Source of the DNA: an uncultured Pelagimonas sp. | Lineage (GTDB): Bacteria; Pseudomonadota; Alphaproteobacteria; Rhodobacterales; Rhodobacteraceae | NCBI GenBank assembly: GCA_947499735.1 | Contig: CANMPP010000005.1 | Span: 1 to 64,000 of the forward strand | DNA: 64,000 bases | Direction of reading: 5' to 3' | Shown here: positions 59,777 through 64,000 of the stretch, piece by piece | Layout: every line of letters begins with the position of its first letter | Position numbering within the stretch: position 1 is the stretch's first letter | The notes under the pieces: model-generated | Database searches by the model: none | Seen by the model: only the letters and a program-made list of their open reading frames with translations | Told to the model about the DNA's origin: nothing | Translations under genes and position numbers: made by a program

Positions 59777-60409
59777 TCATAACCCTGAATCTGACAAAAA
59801 CGCACCCAGCTCTGGACCCAATTCCGAGACGATTAATTCAACTCCTGTTGGATTAGGGTGAATGCCATCCGACTGCATGAGGTTGCGGAACTCCTCAGGT
59901 GATTTTTCTAGCAAAGCGGAAAAGAAGTTATCAATATAGCTGATTCCAGACTGTGCCACTAAATCGGTGAACGCACGATCATAGCTTGCCTGATATTCGA
60001 CCCCGTAATTTCCAATTCCCGGAACGCGCATCAATAGAACCGGCAGGTCGAAATTTTGCGAAATTTCAACCATTTCCCTCAAATTATGAGCGATCAAAGC
60101 TGGGTCAATACCACGCAAAGCGTCGTTGGCCCCCAGCTCAATCACCACCGCGTCGATTTCCGGCGTCAATAACCATTCAAGCCGCGCAACCCCTCCAGAT
60201 GTCGTATCACCAGAAACGCCAGCATTGATCAGCTCAACATCATAATCATTTTCCTGCAGCCAGTTTTGCATTTGTGGAACAAATCCCTGCCCCGCCGGCA
60301 ATCCATAGCCATGGGTCAAACTATCACCAATCACCAAAACTTGCGTTGCGTCAGCCCAAACCGGTGCAGATAAAAAAAGCACTGCAAAAACAGACTTGAG
60401 ACCAATCAT
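59777..60409 (-). CDS. tesA: SGNH esterase / lysophospholipase TesA-like
   Basis: About 210 residues with a signal peptide (MIGLKSVFAVLFLSAPVWADA). The SGNH blocks are clear: VLVIGDSLTHGYGL (Ser), GVSGDTTSGG (Gly), IELGANDALRG (Asn) and DGIHPNPTG (Asp-His). It is a periplasmic thioesterase/arylesterase. ATG 60409, with GAGG upstream, is chosen over 60442. It diverges from the YbbA-type ABC gene by 44 bases; the same gene trio is adjacent in E. coli. Confidence 0.92.
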   Translation of the reverse strand: MIGLKSVFAVLFLSAPVWADATQVLVIGDSLTHGYGLPAGQGFVPQMQNWLQENDYDVELINAGVSGDTTSGGVARLEWLLTPEIDAVVIELGANDALRGIDPALIAHNLREMVEISQNFDLPVLLMRVPGIGNYGVEYQASYDRAFTDLVAQSGISYIDNFFSALLEKSPEEFRNLMQSDGIHPNPTGVELIVSELGPELGAFLSDSGL

Positions 60410-60453
60410 CCGGCCCTCATATTTTAACAAGCTTAGCATCACAGGATCCTTTT

Positions 60454-61137
60454 ATGATTAGTCCGATTATCTCTCTTAAAGATGTACATTTACGCCTGCA
60501 AAACAATGCAGGCGAACTGGAAATTCTAAAGGGCTTATCATTTGATGTTGAAGAACAAGAAACTCTGGCTCTGATTGGTCCGTCCGGATCCGGTAAGTCA
60601 TCTCTTTTAATGGTGATGGGGGGCTTGGAACGCGCCACTTCGGGTTATGTTGGTGTGCTGGGGCATGATTTTTCCGCCCTTAGCGAAGATGCTTTGGCGC
60701 GTGTAAGACGTGGAAAAATGGGGATTGTTTTTCAATCCTTTCATCTTATTCCGACAATGACTGCCCTAGAAAATGTCGCGGTTCCATTGGAGCTGGCAAA
60801 AATAGACCATGCCTTTGATCGTGCATCTGAGGCGTTGAAAAAGGTCGGCTTGTCCCATCGTGAGACACATTACCCGGCACAATTATCAGGTGGAGAACAA
60901 CAACGGGTGGCATTGGCCCGGGCCATCGCACCTGAACCCAGTCTTTTATTAGCCGACGAACCAACGGGCAACTTGGACGAAGCCAACGGGGAAACGGTGA
61001 TCGACCTGCTTTTTGCATTACGTGCCGCACAAAAGGCAACCTTAGTTCTCGTCACACATTCCAATCAATTGGCCGAAAAATGCGACCGTGTGCTCAAACT
61101 GCGCGACGGCCAGCTGGATGGTGGTTCGAACCAATGA
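60454..61137 (+). CDS. ABC transporter ATP-binding protein (YbbA/LolD-like)
   Basis: A 227-residue MacB/LolD-class ATPase with Walker A GPSGSGKSS, Q-loop VFQSFHLIPTMT, signature LSGGEQQRVALARA and Walker B LLLADEPTGNLD. Its stop overlaps the permease start (ATGA). In E. coli ybbA sits between tesA and ybbP in the same arrangement. It should power the YbbP-like permease; transported substrate is not known. Confidence 0.93.
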   Translation: MISPIISLKDVHLRLQNNAGELEILKGLSFDVEEQETLALIGPSGSGKSSLLMVMGGLERATSGYVGVLGHDFSALSEDALARVRRGKMGIVFQSFHLIPTMTALENVAVPLELAKIDHAFDRASEALKKVGLSHRETHYPAQLSGGEQQRVALARAIAPEPSLLLADEPTGNLDEANGETVIDLLFALRAAQKATLVLVTHSNQLAEKCDRVLKLRDGQLDGGSNQ

Positions 61138-63662
61138 ACTGGGGCCTAGCATTCACTTTGGCCGGGCGCGATCTGCGCGGCGGGCTACGTCAATTCACAA
61201 TCCTTCTCGCATGCCTCACCTTGGGCGTGACCGCCATCGCCGCCATCGGATCCATGCGCAAGGCCATCGAATCTGGCCTAGACGCGCAGGCCGCACAATT
61301 GCTTGGTGGAGATGCGATTGCCGAATTGACCTATCGGTTTGCCAGTGATGAAGAACGCGATTGGCTTGATCAAAATGCAGCACACGTGTCTGAGGTCGTT
61401 GATTTCCGATCAATGGCGACAGTTACAAAAGGCGAGGATCAAAACCGCGCGCTAACTCAGGTCAAAGCCGTTGATACCCTTCACCCGCTGATCGGGTCCC
61501 TAGAAACCGAACCGGCCATTTCGTTACAAAAGGCCCTGCAGGGACAAAACAATTTGCCCGGGGCCGTTATGGCGACCGCCCTAATGGACCAGCTACAATT
61601 GAATGTCGGCGATACATTCCGGCTGGGAGTGCAGGAATTTGTGCTTATGGCCAAAATCCTGTCTGAGCCTGATGAAACTGGCATCGGGTTTCGTTTGGGT
61701 CCGCGCACGATTGTTTTGAAATCAGATCTGGAAGAATCCGGTCTATTGTCACCTGGAACCTTATTTGAAACGGAATATCGCCTGATCCTACGCCCAGAGG
61801 TCAGCGTTGAAGATGTTGCACAAAGCGCAAAAGACCGGTTTGAAAATGCTGGATTACGTTGGCGTGATACAACCACGGGTGAACCCCGTATCGCGCGATT
61901 TGTCGAACGATTAGGTCGATTTTTGGTGTTGATCGGGCTAACCGGACTAGCCGTCGGAGGCATTGGCGTTGCCGCAGCTGTTCGAACCTATCTGGCCCGA
62001 AAAACCAAAGTCATCGCTATATTGCGTAGCCTGGGCGCTGAGACGAAAACAATATTTGCGACCTATCTCATCCAAATATCCACCGTATCCACATTGGGGA
62101 TCGGATTGGGCGTGGTGATCGGGGGTCTTTTACCGATCGTTCTGGGCCCCATACTAGAAAGTGCCCTACCCGTTCCCGTTATCTTTCGACTGTACCCCGC
62201 ACCTTTGTTTGAAGCCGCGATTTATGGCGTGCTCACTGCCCTGCTTTTTGCGCTATGGCCTTTGGCCCGCACCGAAGACATGCGCGCCGCCGCTTTGTTT
62301 CGTGACCAATCAGACAACACGCGCCCCCTACCGCGCCCCATTTACATCGTGATCAGCGGTGGTGTTTTGGTCCTGTTGGTTGGTTTGGCGGCGCTATTTT
62401 CTGGCAATGCAGGTCTAACCCTATGGACAACTTTGGGAATTTTGGGCGCGTTGATTTTATTGACGGCTGCGGGCTATGGCATACGTTGGCTGGCAACAAA
62501 GATCCGTCACTATTCGCGCAGCAAACCGATTTGGCATTGGGCCCTATCAGCCATTGCTGCGCCGGGACCGACCGCCACTTCGGTTGTTGTGTCAATCGGG
62601 TTGGGCCTGTCGGTTTTGTCTGCGATTGGTCAGATCGATGGCAATTTGCGAAGCTCAATTGAACGTGACCTACCAGACATCGCACCTTCCTTTTTTCTGA
62701 TTGATATTCAACAGGCTCAGTTGCCGGAAATTCTTGAAGGGTTTGAAAACAACACGCAGATCGATAGCATCGATACCGCGCCCATGTTGCGTGGTGTCAT
62801 CACGCAAATCAACGGACGCCCTGCACAAGAGGTCGCTGGCGATCATTGGGTTGTGCGCGGAGATCGCGGAATTACCTATTCGGAAACACCGGTCAAACGC
62901 ACTGTGGTGTCAGAAGGCGAATGGTGGCCACAAGATTATTCAGGCCCTGCACAAATAAGCTTTTCGGCAGAAGAAGCCATGGAAATAGGCCTATCACTGG
63001 GCGATACATTGGTGGTGAATATTCTGGGCCGCGATATCGAGGCAACTGTGACCAGTTTCCGCGAGGTCGATTTTTCAACTGCTGGGATCGGGTTTACGAT
63101 TGTCATGAACCCGGCCTCTGTTAAGGGTGCACCCCATACCCATATCGCAACGGTCTATGCAGAAGATACTGCAGAGGCAGAGATCTTGCGCAACATCGCA
63201 CGGAACTATCCCAATATCACAGCAATTCGCATACGCGACGCCGTTGAAAACGCTGCGCGCGTCCTAGGCGGTATCGCATCGGCCATTCGATGGGGGGCTT
63301 TGATTGCTTTGATCACGGGAATTTTGGTGCTGATCGGTGCAGCCGCCGAAGGGGAAGAAGCACGAAGGTTCGAAGCAGCAACACTCAAAACACTGGGTGC
63401 CACACGTCGTCAAATCCTAGCAAGTTTCGCGCTGCGGTCTGCGATTTTAGGCGCAGCGGCCGGGATCATCGCGCTGATGGCTGGCAGTCTGGGTGCATAT
63501 TCCGTGATGCGGTTTGTTATGGAGGGCACATTTGTCATGATTTGGCCATCCGCGGTCATTGTAATTTTCACAGGGGTTTTTGCAGCGCTCATGACAAATC
63601 TTGCCTATGCAATACCCGCTTTGGTCACCCGACCCGCACAAGTACTGCGATCTAAGGAATAG
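61134..63662 (+). CDS. ABC transporter permease (YbbP/FtsX-like)
   Basis: About 842 residues with two FtsX-type units: N-terminal helix, a periplasmic domain, three helices (about 260-410), further central helices (around 430-500), a second periplasmic domain and a last three-helix bundle (from about 715). Repeated motifs include IAAIGSMRKAIE-type start and VIAILRSLGAETKTIFATY paired with AATLKTLGATRRQILASF. ATG 61134 overlaps the ATPase stop; earlier in-frame codons lie inside that gene. YbbAP-type systems are linked to envelope lipid or hydrophobic compound export. Confidence 0.92.
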   Translation: MNWGLAFTLAGRDLRGGLRQFTILLACLTLGVTAIAAIGSMRKAIESGLDAQAAQLLGGDAIAELTYRFASDEERDWLDQNAAHVSEVVDFRSMATVTKGEDQNRALTQVKAVDTLHPLIGSLETEPAISLQKALQGQNNLPGAVMATALMDQLQLNVGDTFRLGVQEFVLMAKILSEPDETGIGFRLGPRTIVLKSDLEESGLLSPGTLFETEYRLILRPEVSVEDVAQSAKDRFENAGLRWRDTTTGEPRIARFVERLGRFLVLIGLTGLAVGGIGVAAAVRTYLARKTKVIAILRSLGAETKTIFATYLIQISTVSTLGIGLGVVIGGLLPIVLGPILESALPVPVIFRLYPAPLFEAAIYGVLTALLFALWPLARTEDMRAAALFRDQSDNTRPLPRPIYIVISGGVLVLLVGLAALFSGNAGLTLWTTLGILGALILLTAAGYGIRWLATKIRHYSRSKPIWHWALSAIAAPGPTATSVVVSIGLGLSVLSAIGQIDGNLRSSIERDLPDIAPSFFLIDIQQAQLPEILEGFENNTQIDSIDTAPMLRGVITQINGRPAQEVAGDHWVVRGDRGITYSETPVKRTVVSEGEWWPQDYSGPAQISFSAEEAMEIGLSLGDTLVVNILGRDIEATVTSFREVDFSTAGIGFTIVMNPASVKGAPHTHIATVYAEDTAEAEILRNIARNYPNITAIRIRDAVENAARVLGGIASAIRWGALIALITGILVLIGAAAEGEEARRFEAATLKTLGATRRQILASFALRSAILGAAAGIIALMAGSLGAYSVMRFVMEGTFVMIWPSAVIVIFTGVFAALMTNLAYAIPALVTRPAQVLRSKE

Positions 63663-63728
63663 GCACCTTGCACCATGGCAGCAGAGTTGGCACATGGGGA
63701 ATAAGCGCTGCAATTGTTGGAAACTTGT

Positions 63729-64000
63729 ATGACCGATTCCCTCCCTATGCCCGTAACCGCTCTGCGACCTGCACAGGTTACAGCAATCCTCAACATTGTG
63801 CGCCGCGCCGCGCGGGCCGAAATTCTGCCACGGTTTCGGGCAATGACCGAAGCAGATATCAAATCCAAAGCCAATGATTTGGATCTTGTTACCGAAGCGG
63901 ACACAAACGCGGAAAAGATGATTGCCCGCGGGTTGCTAAACCTGTTCCCGAATGCGCTGATTGTCGGCGAAGAGGCCTGTGCGGCCAATCCAGACATCAT
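63729..64000 (+). CDS. Inositol monophosphatase family protein, 5' part
   Basis: The first 90 codons of a gene that continues beyond the window. The sequence begins MTDSLPMPVTALRPAQV and then shows the family start: IVRRAARAEILPRFRAM, KANDLDLVTEADTNAEKMI and FPNALIVGEEA, where the Glu of GEEA is a metal ligand. The rest of the metal site lies outside. It may be an inositol-, histidinol- or bisphosphate nucleotidase-type phosphatase; the visible part cannot decide. Confidence 0.85.
   Translation, partial: MTDSLPMPVTALRPAQVTAILNIVRRAARAEILPRFRAMTEADIKSKANDLDLVTEADTNAEKMIARGLLNLFPNALIVGEEACAANPDI

Noticed and set aside
61121-61130. GTGGTTCGAACC-like string resembling a tRNA T-loop
   Set aside because: It lies inside the ABC ATPase coding sequence and no acceptor, D or anticodon stems can be drawn around it.

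Overview
The window reads as chromosomal DNA of a marine alphaproteobacterium of the Rhodobacteraceae (Roseobacter group). The evidence is protein content and gene order: msrP/msrQ, a long-form DinB with an N-terminal Cys4 knuckle, a TIGR02302/DUF4175 membrane protein, DUF1523, MORN-repeat protein, FliL/MotE-type flagellar genes next to a CtrA-like site, and GANTC (CcrM) sites near the left edge. Genes are dense on both strands. I see no insertion sequence, prophage, CRISPR array, rRNA or tRNA.

Layout. 1-213: AT-rich intergenic DNA with a perfect DnaA box inside a cluster of GANTC sites. 214-8.4 kb: MFS exporter, msrQ-msrP periplasmic methionine sulfoxide repair, an FMN glutamate-synthase-like protein, clpB with a sigma-32-type promoter, and pyrF. 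8.4-19.4 kb: one tightly coupled leftward exopolysaccharide operon. In transcription order it holds a priming sugar transferase, a Wzc-like chain-length protein with a ruined ATP site, a flippase, a sulfotransferase, a polymerase, a GT4 transferase, a second sulfotransferase, and a glycosyltransferase fused in frame to an outer-membrane export lipoprotein. A sulfated surface polysaccharide is the likely product. 19.9-30.3 kb: NfeD/SPFH pair, dinB, methyltransferase, comF, grxC, MORN protein, nadE with a kinase-like gene, DUF1523, and a lone glycosyltransferase.

30.3-44.3 kb: creatinase, divergent from a sigma factor/VWA-protein pair; HD-hydrolase and GST; a large phytase-like beta-propeller protein behind a Pho box; lysA; TIGR02302 protein; arfB; an unannotated 24-codon gene followed by a strong terminator just ahead of arfB; a VUT-family (queuosine-precursor) transporter behind a hairpin leader; and a second phytase-like protein. 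44.3-53.5 kb: mepA, UMF1-type MFS, thioesterase, YggT, recQ, yaaA, and a large soluble hybrid histidine kinase. 53.6-58.6 kb: a compact flagellar group (fliF-fliH-fliN-fliP leftward; fliL, DUF6468-like, MotE-like rightward) around a CtrA-like site. 58.7-64 kb: L,D-transpeptidase, a small membrane protein, the conserved tesA / ybbA-ybbP arrangement, and the start of an inositol-monophosphatase-family gene that runs off the end.

The most unusual items are the glycosyltransferase-OPX fusion with an internal lipobox, the Wzc-like protein that has lost its Walker A lysine and Walker B aspartate, the small ORF plus terminator before arfB, and the hairpin leader of the VUT transporter gene. All assignments come from reading the sequence and recalling family features; no database search was run.
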